This document shows, in pieces, positions 44,780 to 53,648 of a DNA stretch of 64,000 nucleotides (positions within the stretch are counted from its first letter, which is position 1; each line of letters starts with the position of its first letter). A program made the position numbers and the translations under genes. Source of the DNA: Pelotomaculum sp. (lineage in GTDB: Bacteria; Bacillota; Desulfotomaculia; Desulfotomaculales; Pelotomaculaceae); assembly GCA_018435055.1 (NCBI GenBank), contig JAHDOA010000018.1, positions 186,001 through 250,000 on the forward strand, in the 5' to 3' direction. Under the pieces are notes generated by a model. That model was not told the DNA's origin and made no database searches. It saw nothing but the letters and a program-made list of their open reading frames with translations.

Positions 44780-45115
44780 CTACAGGCGCTTCCAGGCGTT
44801 AACCACCTTAAAGAAATAAGGCTGCGCCAGTGAAATCAAGATAGATATCGCTGCCAGGGGTTCCAGGCTAATCCTGCCAAAATTTACACGCTCGGGGACC
44901 TGAAGTTCCAAAAAGGTGGCCAGGATTACCAGTGTCAGATATATGCCGCCGGCAACACCGATTAGATTGGTCAGGGCCTGCGATATCTGGCTGGATTTTG
45001 CTTCACCGATAAAGCCCCAGTCCTTTTCCCGCAAATAGCGCTGGCGCACCCTTTCCCTCAACGACAGAATCATGAGCAGCAAAACTGCCAGGCTAAAAAT
45101 CATTACTCCTGCCAT
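44780..45115 (-). CDS. Small membrane protein of unknown function
   Basis: I do not recognise it. It has about 111 aa and three predicted hydrophobic helices: about 2-19 (MIFSLAVLLLMILSL), 50-68 (GVAGGIYLTLVILATF) and 84-102. A basic loop follows the first (RERVRQRYLREKDWG). ATG 45115 is 7 nt after TGAGGTG; a GTG at 45124 is the alternative. It lies upstream of ymxH with a 23-nt gap, probably in one transcript. Confidence 0.65.
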   Translation of the reverse strand: MAGVMIFSLAVLLLMILSLRERVRQRYLREKDWGFIGEAKSSQISQALTNLIGVAGGIYLTLVILATFLELQVPERVNFGRISLEPLAAISILISLAQPYFFKVVNAWKRL

Positions 45116-45170
45116 TTTTTTCACCTCAGAATAATTTATTATGGACAGGCTTGAAATATGAATCGCAAAT

Positions 45171-45201
45171 AAAATAAAAATCCCGTCTTGGGTTTAAGAC
45201 G
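45171..45201 (-). terminator. Terminator behind the dut 3' structured region
   Basis: CGTCTT (45184-45189) pairs with AAGACG (45196-45201); on the minus strand the stem is followed by GGATTTTTATTTTATT. Confidence 0.85.
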
Positions 45202-45296
45202 AGTCAGGCTGCAGACAAAGCTATTCCATGGTGTTGAAACCTAAGTACACTGACGGAACTGCGCTCTGGAGCAGCAACTGGGTTCAACACCACGGA
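45202..45296 (-). ncRNA. Structured RNA region between dut and its terminator
   Basis: A long imperfect hairpin: TGGTGTTGAA (45229-45238) pairs with TTCAACACCA (45283-45292), extended by CC/GG outside and an ACC/GGT plus AGT/ACT inner helix. The 40-nt apical part contains another small GC-rich helix. A terminator follows about 30 nt later. I find no clear promoter of its own and no ORF, so it may be the dut 3'UTR or a processed small RNA. Confidence 0.4.
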
Positions 45297-45336
45297 CTCT
45301 GTAATTTACTGTTGTTTGTAATCATTTGGTTAACTG

Positions 45337-45798
45337 TTATTTTCCGGTTGAACCGAAGCCCCCCGTTCCCCGGCCGGTGTCCTTTAACTCATCGGTCTCT
45401 TCGATAGTAGCCTTGAAAACCGGTACAAATACAAGCTGGGCTATTCTCTCTCCCGGTTTGATCACATATTCACTCTCTCCCTGGTTCGATACAGCCACGA
45501 TAATTTCACCCTTGTAGTCGCTGTCAATTACTCCAACTGCGTTGGCCAGTGAGATGCCGTGTTTGACAGCCAGCCCGCTCCTGGGGAAAACCAGCCCGAC
45601 AATGTGCCGGTGCGGGATTTCGATGGCTATACCGGTCGGTATTTTAACCCTGGCGCCGGGCGCTACAACCCGTGGGGACTCAAGACAGGCGGGCAGATCC
45701 AGGCCGGCCGCCCCCTCAGTGGCGTATTTAGGTAGGGGAGGCGCGTCCCCTGCCATTTGGGATACTCTCTTGACCTTAACCCTGATCGATAAATCCAT
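45337..45798 (-). CDS. dut: dUTP diphosphatase
   Basis: Trimeric dUTPase that removes dUTP and supplies dUMP. The five motifs are visible: AGLDLPA, PRSGLAVKHG, GVIDSDYKGE, RIAQLVF, and the C-terminal P-loop-like GRGTGGFGSTGK. The 153 aa are normal. It follows the M16 peptidase gene with 32 nt. Confidence 0.96.
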   Translation of the reverse strand: MDLSIRVKVKRVSQMAGDAPPLPKYATEGAAGLDLPACLESPRVVAPGARVKIPTGIAIEIPHRHIVGLVFPRSGLAVKHGISLANAVGVIDSDYKGEIIVAVSNQGESEYVIKPGERIAQLVFVPVFKATIEETDELKDTGRGTGGFGSTGK

Positions 45799-45830
45799 CC
45801 GTTCTCACCTTGCAGTTGAAGAAATTTTAT

Positions 45831-47093
45831 CTATAGCAAATTACTAATAGTCCTTTCCAGGCTGCCGCAGTCATCCCACGGCCCTATGCTGGCCAGGGAA
45901 AAACCCTGCGGGTCCAGCACTTCTTTTGCCAACTCCTGAATATCGCTTATGGTTACCTTGTTCACCTTGTTTATGATTTCTTCAGGCGCAACGACCCTTC
46001 CCAGATACAGCTGGGATTTACCGAGCCTGCTCATTCTTGTGTTCACATTTTCCAGACTTAGATACAGGTTGCCTTTCAGTTGCTCCCTGGCCCTGTGCAA
46101 TTCCTCTTCCTTCACACCGTTAACCTGGATATCTCTCACCTGTTTAAATATCAGCGCCAGGACTTCGTCCACGTTTTGTTTGCTCAACCCGGCGTACACG
46201 CCGAAAAGCCCGGTGTCATGATAAGAGCTGTGGTATGAATATACTGAATAAACCAGGCCTCTCTGCTCCCTGATTTCCTGAAAGAGCCTTGAGCTGAGGC
46301 CACCGCCTAAGATAGTATTGATTATCTGCATCACATATATTTTTTCATGATCCAGCTTTAATCCAGGCGCTCCAACGATCAGGTGGACCTGCTCAGTATC
46401 TTTATTGCGGCAGGTAATCTGCCGCTTAGTGGCTGGTGTATTGACCTGCCTGGGGCTCTCCTTCACTTCTCTTTTTTCAAAAACCGGTCGCAACCTGTCT
46501 ATTACCGCATCGTGGTTGATATTTCCCGCCACAGCGACGATCATCCGGCCGGGATTGTAGTGTGTTTTATAGTAATCATACAGACTGTCCCGGGAAAGAC
46601 TGTTTATTACATCCGCCGTACCGATAATAGGCTGTCCCAGGGAATGGCCCCGCCAAATCGAGCCGGCAAAAATATCATGCACAAGCTCATCCGGCGTGTC
46701 CTCATACATTTTAATCTCCTCGATAATTACATTTCTTTCCCTGTCTATATCAGCGGGATCAAACTTCGATTCAAAAAGCATATCCCCCAGCAGGTCAACC
46801 GCCAGGTCAAAATGCTCATCCAGCACCCTGGCGTAGTAACATGTATATTCCTTGGTAGTAAAAGCGTTTAACTGGCCGCCCACCGCGTCCAGTTCCTCAG
46901 CTATGTCTTTGGGTGTCCTCCTGCCGGTCCCCTTGAACATCAGGTGCTCGATGAAGTGTGAAGCCCCGTTTATGTCAGATGTTTCATAGCGGGAACCTAT
47001 ATCCACAAAAAATCCTATAGATACCGAGCGGACATGGGCTACTTTCTCTGTAAGGACATTCGCGTTGTTGTCCATGGTAACTAAATTATACAT
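45831..47093 (-). CDS. mlpA: M16-family zinc peptidase (MlpA/YmxG type)
   Basis: Inverzincin-type peptidase: zinc motif HFIEH at 46-50, with the downstream Glu in ERNVIIEEIKMYEDTPDE (about 120-137). The second half carries the usual inactive paralogous domain, including LGGGLSSRLFQEIREQRGLVYSV. The 420 aa are normal. Position matches mlpA in the Bacillus pnpA-ylxY-mlpA-ymxH order. Native substrate is unknown. Confidence 0.92.
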   Translation of the reverse strand: MYNLVTMDNNANVLTEKVAHVRSVSIGFFVDIGSRYETSDINGASHFIEHLMFKGTGRRTPKDIAEELDAVGGQLNAFTTKEYTCYYARVLDEHFDLAVDLLGDMLFESKFDPADIDRERNVIIEEIKMYEDTPDELVHDIFAGSIWRGHSLGQPIIGTADVINSLSRDSLYDYYKTHYNPGRMIVAVAGNINHDAVIDRLRPVFEKREVKESPRQVNTPATKRQITCRNKDTEQVHLIVGAPGLKLDHEKIYVMQIINTILGGGLSSRLFQEIREQRGLVYSVYSYHSSYHDTGLFGVYAGLSKQNVDEVLALIFKQVRDIQVNGVKEEELHRAREQLKGNLYLSLENVNTRMSRLGKSQLYLGRVVAPEEIINKVNKVTISDIQELAKEVLDPQGFSLASIGPWDDCGSLERTISNLL

Positions 47094-47142
47094 GAAAAAC
47101 CTCCTACTATTCCGTCACCAAAAGTATTCGTTATAAAACCAG

Positions 47143-48300
47143 TCATATCCTTTTTGCGGCTGGTTTAAATATTTCTTTCGAAAATAATTTTAGCGCGTTC
47201 TTCCTTTTTACATCACGATCAGACACCAGGGCAACACTACCGGCCTGCCTGCCGTTAACTGATACGGCTGCGCTGCCTACATAGTTACCCATTGTTACCG
47301 GGGCATATAGAATTTCTTCCACATCATATTTTATATCTATCAGGTCCAACCTGCCTTTTGGTATTACCACGGAATATTCCGCTGCAGCGACTGCCTGGAC
47401 CTGCTGGATGGCGCCTTCTTTAACTGCTATCTCCGCGACAGCCTCACCTCTTTCAAAAATCCGGCAGTTCTCAAAATTATCATAACCATAACGCAGGAGT
47501 TTGGTTGAATCGTTCCAGCGGTCTTCGCTGTTAAGCGCCACACTAATTAGCTGCCTGCCGTTAATTGTAGCCGACGCTACCAGGCACTGACCAGCCTCAT
47601 CCGTCGTGCCGGTTTTTACGCCGTCCGCCCAGCTGTAACTCCACAACATGCGGTTGGTATTGCTCAAATAGCGTTTCAAGTTGCCGCCGATTGTTTTATC
47701 ACGGGTACCTACTATTTTTTTAAAAACAGGGTTACTTAAAGCATACCTGGTTATAACGGCCAGGTCCAAAGCTGTCGTGTAATGGCCCGCTGCGGGAAGG
47801 CCGTTGGTATTCTTAAAACTTGTATCTTTGGCGCCTACCATTATAGCCTTCTGGTTCATCAGCAAAACGAAATTTTGTTCACTCCCTGCGATATGCTCTG
47901 CTATGGCTACGCAGGCGTCATTGCCCGACTCGAGCAGCGCCCCATAAATTAGTTCCTCCAACGTAAGCTTTTCACCCGCCCGCAGGTCAAGGCTGGCTTC
48001 CCCCACTGAAGCGGCGCCGTGGCTTACGGTTACCACGGACCGCAGGTCCCCGCCTTCAAGGGCTAACAGCGCTGTCATGATCTTTGTGGTGCTGGCCGGC
48101 GGCATCTTTTGCCCAGCGTTCTTCTCGAAGAGAACCTGTCCGCTATCGGCGTCCAACAACACCGCCGCCTTAGCTGTTATAAGGGGAACACCGTCATCAT
48201 CAGATCCTGCAGTCCCGGCAACGGGTGCGTACAGGAACAGCATGCATATAATTAAAATAAGAAAAAAGATAGATTTAACCAGCCTGCAATTTATCTTCAC
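47143..48300 (-). CDS. D-alanyl-D-alanine carboxypeptidase (DacF/DacB type)
   Basis: Secreted S11 penicillin-binding enzyme that trims peptidoglycan stem peptides. A signal peptide with hydrophobic core IFFLILIICMLFLYA lies near the N-terminus. The catalytic motifs are STTK (about 70-73), SGN in LLESGNDACVA, and KTGT in ADGVKTGTTDEAG. A C-terminal PBP5-like domain follows. GTG 48300 lies behind ACGGGGTGT; the TTG at 48315 has no SD. Position in a sporulation-rich region fits a spore-cortex role, but vegetative paralogues look alike. Confidence 0.93.
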   Translation of the reverse strand: MKINCRLVKSIFFLILIICMLFLYAPVAGTAGSDDDGVPLITAKAAVLLDADSGQVLFEKNAGQKMPPASTTKIMTALLALEGGDLRSVVTVSHGAASVGEASLDLRAGEKLTLEELIYGALLESGNDACVAIAEHIAGSEQNFVLLMNQKAIMVGAKDTSFKNTNGLPAAGHYTTALDLAVITRYALSNPVFKKIVGTRDKTIGGNLKRYLSNTNRMLWSYSWADGVKTGTTDEAGQCLVASATINGRQLISVALNSEDRWNDSTKLLRYGYDNFENCRIFERGEAVAEIAVKEGAIQQVQAVAAAEYSVVIPKGRLDLIDIKYDVEEILYAPVTMGNYVGSAAVSVNGRQAGSVALVSDRDVKRKNALKLFSKEIFKPAAKRI

Positions 48301-48534
48301 ACACCCCGTTTCCAACTACAAGGATTCCCATTTACCCGGATAAATATTTAGAGTATATTTAGTCCCGGCATAATCTGGTTTTTTAAATTGGATACTATTA
48401 AAACAAATATTTAAAAGCAGCCTGATTTTAAATAATTATTCAATATTGATAAAAACATGAAGGAGTTGCCTGGGAATATAATGAATATTTTGAACAAGCA
48501 GCGGCTCTTGTATTTACTAAAATAAGGGGTTGAT

Positions 48535-48954
48535 ATGATGATAGGCAAAAAAATCGGTGAATTGGAAATCGGGCAAAAAAAATTTGTTCAGAAAACAATA
48601 AGTGAAACCGACATCTATCTTTACGCCGGGATCACCGGCGACTTAAACCCGGCCCATATTAATGAAGAATATGCTAAGAATACTTTTTTCAAGGGCAGGA
48701 TCGCCCACGGCATGCTGACGGCCGGTTTGATATCGGCTGTTGTAGGCATGAGATTGCCGGGACCCGGCGCAATTTATCTGGCCCAGGAGCTGAAATTTAC
48801 GGCGCCGGTAAGGATAGGAGACACTATCAAGGCCGAGGGCGAGGTTATTGAATTAATCCCGGAAAAAAATATCGCGGTAATCAAAACTACCTGCACCAAC
48901 CAGGACGGCACTGTTGTACTAACCGGTACAGCGACTGTAAAGCCTCCGAAATAA
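48535..48954 (+). CDS. MaoC-type (R)-specific enoyl-CoA hydratase
   Basis: Hot-dog fold hydratase of 139 aa with the motif YAGITGDLNPAHINEEYAK (catalytic Asp and His) and RIAHGMLTAGLIS. Relatives hydrate enoyl-CoA, linking beta-oxidation to other pathways. ATG 48535 or 48538 follows AAGGGG. It is the only rightward gene in this region and is an insertion relative to Bacillus order. The preceding 230 nt hold A/T-rich sequence and a 22-codon ORF without an SD. Confidence 0.88.
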   Translation: MMIGKKIGELEIGQKKFVQKTISETDIYLYAGITGDLNPAHINEEYAKNTFFKGRIAHGMLTAGLISAVVGMRLPGPGAIYLAQELKFTAPVRIGDTIKAEGEVIELIPEKNIAVIKTTCTNQDGTVVLTGTATVKPPK

Positions 48955-49512
48955 AAGACATTGTCCCCATGGCGCCTTATGCTGTGCGGCATTGGGCGTA
49001 CGGCGTGAAGGCTGTTACACCTGACAAAAGAGCTCTTGCCGCAGGGAGCGGGATGAGGCGTTGGTATCGGCCTTGAAAATAGTGAGAGAAAGGCTATTAT
49101 CATAACATGAAAGGTTCCCAAGTTCCGAATCGATGCCTGTGCCGCGTTCACGCCACCTCTATGCCGGCCACCAGCTGGTCAGTAAACAGGTTTCTTCCAG
49201 CCTCCTCCCGAGCAAGCCCCTCATCTCGGTTTTGATGACAACCTCGAGGTTTCGACACGTCTACAGTGGTTCAGGTTCATTCGTCTCCATGGCACTTACC
49301 TGACAGATTCTCATTCTGCCTTTTCCATAACGCTCACTACCATGGCTTTTGACCACAGCAGCTTATGGTGGTTTGAAGCCTCTACCTGTATAGCGGCTCC
49401 GAAGGATCTTCCTTCATCTTCGATCCAGCTTCCTTGGCACACAGGGGCCTCCCTCATCTTCTGTATAGCACCACACTTTCAGATTCTATTTAAAAGTGTG
49501 CTCGTGGCACAC
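48955..49512 (-). mobile_element. Probable group II intron remnant (5' part only)
   Basis: No gene is visible in this stretch of about 560 nt. On the minus strand the sequence begins GTGTGCCACGAGCAC at 49512, fitting the GUGYG group II intron 5' end. GACGTGTCGAAACC and GGTTGTCATCAAAACCGAG (about 49226-49264) and GAACTTGGGAACC (about 49115-49127) resemble domain I text of bacterial class B introns as I know it. There is no reverse transcriptase frame and no clear domain V, so it is a truncated fossil. The left end is uncertain. Confidence 0.55.
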
Positions 49513-49538
49513 GAACGTCCCTTTGTCTCACCCTTGTC
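49513..49538 (-). repeat. Short tandem repeat abutting the intron-like 5' end
   Basis: Between the ylxY stop and the intron-like 5' end the minus strand reads AAGGGTGAGAC twice in tandem, then AAAGGGACGTTC. The GGGACGTTC end resembles the GGGGACA-type elements seen elsewhere in the window and may have been the insertion target. Confidence 0.5.
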
Positions 49539-50246
49539 TCACCCTTCTAAAAGGGAGGAGACCTTGACCAGCTGGTAGCCCTGTTTTTTCAGTTCCTTGA
49601 TTACTACCGGCAGTGAGTGGACTGTGGGGGCGGTCGGGTGCATCAGCACAATTGCGCCGTTATGCGCCCCGGCAAGCACGCGCTCCGTTATTACGGAAGG
49701 CTCGGGCCGCTGCCAGTCGATCGTGTCGATACTCCAGAAGATCGTGGTGTAACCAGTCTCTTCTGCGGCTTTTAATATCACATCGCTTTTTTCTCCGTAT
49801 GGCGGTGCGAATAGTTCAGGCTTAATTCCTGTGACATTAATAATTGACGTTTCAGCTTTTCTGATTTCTTCAATATTCGCCGCTTTGGAGATCCGCTCCT
49901 GATGCAGGTGGGAGTAACCATGGTTACCTAATTCATGCCCGTTCTGGGCAATCTTATTGGCCAGATCGGGAAAATCGTCCACCCACTGTCCACCCATGAA
50001 AAAGGTTGCCTGCACTCCGTTTTCACTTAAAATATCTAGTATTTGGGGGATATACTCTTCCCCCCAGACAACATTAATGGTTAGTGAGATCTTCTTTTCT
50101 GCCTCACTGCCGTGGTAAACAGGCGCCATAGCAGCTTTTTCCGGGACATCCCACATTTTTATAACTGCCGCCCCGGCCAGCAGCAAAGAAATTAATAACA
50201 ATAAGCCGGACCAAAGCCCTTTTTTGCTTAAAGTAAGATAAAACAT
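49539..50246 (-). CDS. ylxY: YlxY-type polysaccharide deacetylase-like sporulation protein
   Basis: NodB-homology protein of 235 aa with an N-terminal membrane anchor (about 10-27, SGLLLLISLLLAGAAVI). The usual first motif TFDDG is replaced by TINVVWGEEY, while NHGYSHLH and FAPPYGEKS are kept. This loss of the Asp-Asp metal site is a mark of the YlxY sporulation group, so classical deacetylase activity is doubtful. It lies just after pnp, as in Bacillus. Confidence 0.88.
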   Translation of the reverse strand: MFYLTLSKKGLWSGLLLLISLLLAGAAVIKMWDVPEKAAMAPVYHGSEAEKKISLTINVVWGEEYIPQILDILSENGVQATFFMGGQWVDDFPDLANKIAQNGHELGNHGYSHLHQERISKAANIEEIRKAETSIINVTGIKPELFAPPYGEKSDVILKAAEETGYTTIFWSIDTIDWQRPEPSVITERVLAGAHNGAIVLMHPTAPTVHSLPVVIKELKKQGYQLVKVSSLLEG

Positions 50247-50314
50247 GCGCTGATCATCCCCCTCACAACCTGTTCAGAATTAAATTATGCCGGGAGGGAC
50301 GTAATTATTTAGAA

Positions 50315-50347
50315 AACAAAAAAAACCTCATTGTGCGAGGTTTTTTG
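50315..50347 (-). terminator. Terminator after pnp region
   Basis: AACCTC (50324-50329) pairs with GAGGTT (50337-50342). On the minus strand the stem is followed by TTTTTTTTG, and on plus by TTTTG, so it is bidirectional. It separates pnp from ylxY. Confidence 0.85.
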
Positions 50348-50373
50348 TTCATTTCCCTGTTTTAAAGATAATA

Positions 50374-52581
50374 CTATTCGCCGCTACCATCCCTCCGCCT
50401 GAACTGGCGGCCGCCGCGGTTACCTTTATTCTCCTGGCCGGGCGGTGGCGGCGTCGCGTCTTTTTTGGACAGCTTCATCCGGCCCTGGTTGTCGTAGCCG
50501 ATCACCTTGACCATGATCATATCCCCTTCTTTGACCACGTCTTCCACCTTGTTTACCCGGTGGTGCTCAAGCTGGGAAATATGCACCAGTCCCTCTTTGC
50601 CCGGCATTCCCATAACACCAGGGACAACTTCCACAAAACAGCCGAAATCAGTGACCCGTGTTACCCTGCCGTTATAAATTTCGCCGGCATGCACTTCTTT
50701 TACTATGGACTCGATAATCTCCAGGGCTCTCTTACCTTTCTCCTGGTCGACTGAGGCGATGAAAACCCTGCCGTCATCTTCAATATCGATATCCGCGCCT
50801 GTTTCTTCCACGATTTTTTTGATTATCTTGCCGCCTGGGCCGATGACCTCCCTGATCTTGTCCGGGTCGATAGTAGTATGGATAATTCTCGGAGCGTTCG
50901 GCGACAGCTCAGGCCTTGGGGCTGACAACACTTCTGCCATTTTCCCCATAATGTGCATCCTGCCTTCATAGGCCTGGGCCAGCGCTTGCTTGAACACAGC
51001 TTTGGTAATACCCGGTATTTTGATGTCCATTTGCAAGGCTGTAATGCCCTTTGCCGTTCCGGCTACCTTGAAGTCCATGTCACCGAGGTGATCCTCGTAG
51101 CCCTGTATATCCGTCAGGACGGTAAAAACATTTTCTTCCGCGATTAATCCCATGGCCACTCCGGCCACTGGCGCCTTAATGGGAACACCCGCGTCCATTA
51201 AAGCCAGGCAGCTGCCGCACACGCTGCCCATAGATGTCGAGCCGTTTGACTCCAGCGCGTCCGATACCACCCGGATGGTGTATGGGAAATCCTCTTCCAT
51301 CGGTATAACCGGCAAAAGAGCTTTTTCAGCCAGAGCGCCGTGGCCGATTTCACGCCGGCCGGCGCCTCTGATCGGCCTTGTTTCGCCAACGCTGTAAGGG
51401 GGGAAATTATAGTGGTGTATATATCGTTTGGATTCTTCAACGCCCAGCCCGTCCAGGATCTGTTCTTCTGAAATGGTGCCGAGTGTTACTGCTGAGAGGA
51501 TCTGTGTCTGGCCGCGGGTGAAGAGTCCGGAACCGTGCGGACGCGGCAGCACGCCGACCTCAACCGATATGGGCCGTACTTCAGTAATGGCGCGCCCATC
51601 GATGCGCATCTTTTCCACTGTCATAATCTGACGGATTATTTTTTTCTCAACCTTGTCCATTATTTTTTTGATAGTGCTTTCTTCTTCGGGGTATTCTTCC
51701 AGGTACTGCTGCAGTATCCCGGCTTTTATTTCATCAATGTAATTGTCCCTCGCGTGTTTTGAAAGCCTTTCGCTGATACACCTGCGGATCCCCTGGTCCA
51801 GCCTTTCCGTAGCGGCGCCGGTGACAGCCTCCAGCATTTCATTCTCAGGATCTGCAATTTCAGGAACAAACTTTTCTTTAGCAAGGCCCATGGTCAGGGC
51901 TTCTTCCCTGAAATTTTCTATAAAATTCACAATCTCAGATACCACTCCGTGTCCGTATGATATGGCTTCAAGCATCAAGTCTTCCGGGACTTCCTTTGCT
52001 CCCGCTTCAACCATCATAACCCCATCCGAAGTGCCAACAACCACCAAATGCATGTCGCTCTTCTCAACCTGTGACAATACCGGGTTAATTACAAATTCCC
52101 CGTCCACAAGACCGACAATTACGCCGCCTATAGGTTGCCTCAACGGGATTTCAGATATATGCAGCGCTGCAGAAGCGCCTACCATTGCGGCTATTTCAGG
52201 CGCGTGGTCCTGGTCCACGGACAATATTGTTGCAATAACCTGGACTTCATTGCGCATATCTTTCGGAAACAGCGGTCTTATCGGCCTGTCTATCAACCTG
52301 GCTGAAAGAACTGCTTTTTCACTGGGACGGCCTTCCCTTTTTATAAAACCGCCCGGGATCTTGCCAACAGCGTAAAACCTTTCTTCATAATCTACGGTGA
52401 GAGGAAAGAAATCAATACCTGTCCTGATAAAGTTGGCCATGGTAGCTGTAACCAGAACAGCGGTATCACCGTAACGGACAAATACCGCGCCGCCGGCCTG
52501 TCTTGCCAGCCTGCCGGTCTCCAGTGTCATAGGACGGCCGCCAATCATGATTTCTCTTTTCAAAACTAGTTTTTCTAACAT
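50374..52581 (-). CDS. pnp: Polyribonucleotide nucleotidyltransferase
   Basis: Phosphorolytic 3'-5' exoribonuclease and degradosome partner. Two RNase PH-like cores are followed by a KH domain ([15 protein letters not shown]) at about 560-620 and an S1 domain ([20 protein letters not shown]) at about 625-695. The 735-aa length is normal, with a basic Gly/Arg-rich tail. rpsO lies immediately upstream, the conserved rpsO-pnp arrangement. Confidence 0.97.
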   Translation of the reverse strand: MLEKLVLKREIMIGGRPMTLETGRLARQAGGAVFVRYGDTAVLVTATMANFIRTGIDFFPLTVDYEERFYAVGKIPGGFIKREGRPSEKAVLSARLIDRPIRPLFPKDMRNEVQVIATILSVDQDHAPEIAAMVGASAALHISEIPLRQPIGGVIVGLVDGEFVINPVLSQVEKSDMHLVVVGTSDGVMMVEAGAKEVPEDLMLEAISYGHGVVSEIVNFIENFREEALTMGLAKEKFVPEIADPENEMLEAVTGAATERLDQGIRRCISERLSKHARDNYIDEIKAGILQQYLEEYPEEESTIKKIMDKVEKKIIRQIMTVEKMRIDGRAITEVRPISVEVGVLPRPHGSGLFTRGQTQILSAVTLGTISEEQILDGLGVEESKRYIHHYNFPPYSVGETRPIRGAGRREIGHGALAEKALLPVIPMEEDFPYTIRVVSDALESNGSTSMGSVCGSCLALMDAGVPIKAPVAGVAMGLIAEENVFTVLTDIQGYEDHLGDMDFKVAGTAKGITALQMDIKIPGITKAVFKQALAQAYEGRMHIMGKMAEVLSAPRPELSPNAPRIIHTTIDPDKIREVIGPGGKIIKKIVEETGADIDIEDDGRVFIASVDQEKGKRALEIIESIVKEVHAGEIYNGRVTRVTDFGCFVEVVPGVMGMPGKEGLVHISQLEHHRVNKVEDVVKEGDMIMVKVIGYDNQGRMKLSKKDATPPPPGQENKGNRGGRQFRRRDGSGE

Positions 52582-52690
52582 ATATGGGACATCCTCCTGT
52601 AAAATTTAAGCAATATTAATAACTTTTATATCTTCGTCTATTTTCTATTATCTCCTTCTTTTATGACAAAAAATACACAGCGCCTTCATA

Positions 52691-52716
52691 ACAAAGAAGC
52701 GGGTATTACCCGCTTT
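52691..52716 (-). terminator. Hairpin between rpsO and pnp
   Basis: AAGCGGG (52697-52703) pairs with CCCGCTT (52709-52715). The minus-strand flank CTTTGTT is only weakly T-rich, so it may be a partial terminator or RNase processing site between the two genes. Confidence 0.55.
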
Positions 52717-52723
52717 ACTGTGC

Positions 52724-52993
52724 CTACTTCCTTAAACCAAGTTTTTCAATTAAGGAACGGTATCGATCAAAATGACGATCACGCAGATAATTGAGCAAAG
52801 CCCTTCTCTGACCTACCATTTTCAATAAACCGCGCCGCGAATGGTGATCTCCCTTGTGCAGTTTCAGGTGTTCAGTCAGAGTATTAATCCTTGCTGTTAA
52901 TATCGCTACCTGGACTTCCGGAGAACCTGTGTCATTCTCGTGGATTTTATGCTTTGAGATAACCTCTTGTTTCTTTTCAGTGGTCAAGGACAT
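52724..52993 (-). CDS. rpsO: 30S ribosomal protein S15
   Basis: Canonical 89-aa S15 that binds 16S rRNA early in 30S assembly: [19 protein letters not shown] and [18 protein letters not shown] are conserved. ATG 52993 with GGAGGTGACGG gives the standard MSLTTEKK start. Upstream lies the unknown small gene pair; pnp follows. Confidence 0.98.
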   Translation of the reverse strand: MSLTTEKKQEVISKHKIHENDTGSPEVQVAILTARINTLTEHLKLHKGDHHSRRGLLKMVGQRRALLNYLRDRHFDRYRSLIEKLGLRK

Positions 52994-53078
52994 GCCGTCA
53001 CCTCCTTTTGTTAAAATCGCCACAGGCCAAGAAAACCGCTGGAGAACAAGTCCCCTAGCCTGCAGTTCACAGGGGATC

Positions 53079-53300
53079 TTACTTGCCGATTATAGTAATT
53101 ACCAGGCGTCCGCCCGGTATATCTTTGGCAACCAGGTCAAATATCCGGCCGGATTTGGCAAAAAAACCGCGCAGTCTGGTAGCTGTTGGGATCCGTCCCG
53201 GTATAGTGTTTGCGGCGCAAACGATATCCGCAATCGTAATCTTTTCCTGCCTCAAATCTTTAAGCCGTTTCCGGGCATGCTCGGTGATAATTACCTTCAT
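53079..53300 (-). CDS. Small DUF4258-like protein (possible toxin-type fold)
   Basis: About 73 aa, starting [20 protein letters not shown], with [12 protein letters not shown] and [21 protein letters not shown]. The ITxHAxxRL start and beta-rich C-terminus resemble DUF4258/RelE-like small proteins; I cannot verify family membership. It is 14 nt downstream of the 74-aa gene and 85 nt upstream of rpsO. It could be the toxin partner of a pair or a ribosome-linked factor; neither is shown by the sequence. Confidence 0.55.
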   Translation of the reverse strand: MKVIITEHARKRLKDLRQEKITIADIVCAANTIPGRIPTATRLRGFFAKSGRIFDLVAKDIPGGRLVITIIGK

Positions 53301-53314
53301 TTTAACCAAACCTT

Positions 53315-53539
53315 CTAAGCATGGACCGGGCGCGTTTTTTCGTCCTCATCCTGGTTAAGAAAGGCATAAAGGGCGTCTTGGAATGCCGCCAGTTGGACAT
53401 TTTCCACACTCGCCTGGAGATAAATAGTTTCAAGTTCCTTCTTTAGAGACTGAAACTCCTCACTGAGGCAGATCAAGGCGATATAATTAAGCCATTTTTT
53501 AATCTCCTCATCTGGAAAGTCGAATTTGGGTATGCCCAA
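53315..53539 (-). CDS. Unknown 74-aa acidic protein paired with the DUF4258-like gene
   Basis: I do not recognise it. It is acidic and mostly helical (PDEEIKKWLNYIALICLSEE ... ENVQLAAFQDALYAFLNQDEDE), without a membrane span. The start is TTG 53539 behind AAGGAG. The tight spacing to the next small gene suggests a two-gene unit between ribF and rpsO, an insertion in an otherwise conserved operon. Confidence 0.55.
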   Translation of the reverse strand: MGIPKFDFPDEEIKKWLNYIALICLSEEFQSLKKELETIYLQASVENVQLAAFQDALYAFLNQDEDEKTRPVHA

Positions 53540-53648
53540 TGTTAACGTCTCCTTTTGTTTTTCCGGGACTGTTAACGCGTTAATTGTAGCATAATCCGGT
53601 ATTCATGTAAACGTTGCCTCTTGAAAATATATTTATGCGGGGGCCTTT

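Noticed and set aside
48457-48525. 22-codon plus-strand ORF (MKELPGNIMNILNK...) before the maoC-type gene
   Set aside because: There is no Shine-Dalgarno upstream and no sign of a leader-peptide mechanism.
49342-49578. Plus-strand frame of about 78 codons in the intron-like region
   Set aside because: It has no SD or homology signal, and the sequence is better explained as antisense of a group II intron remnant.
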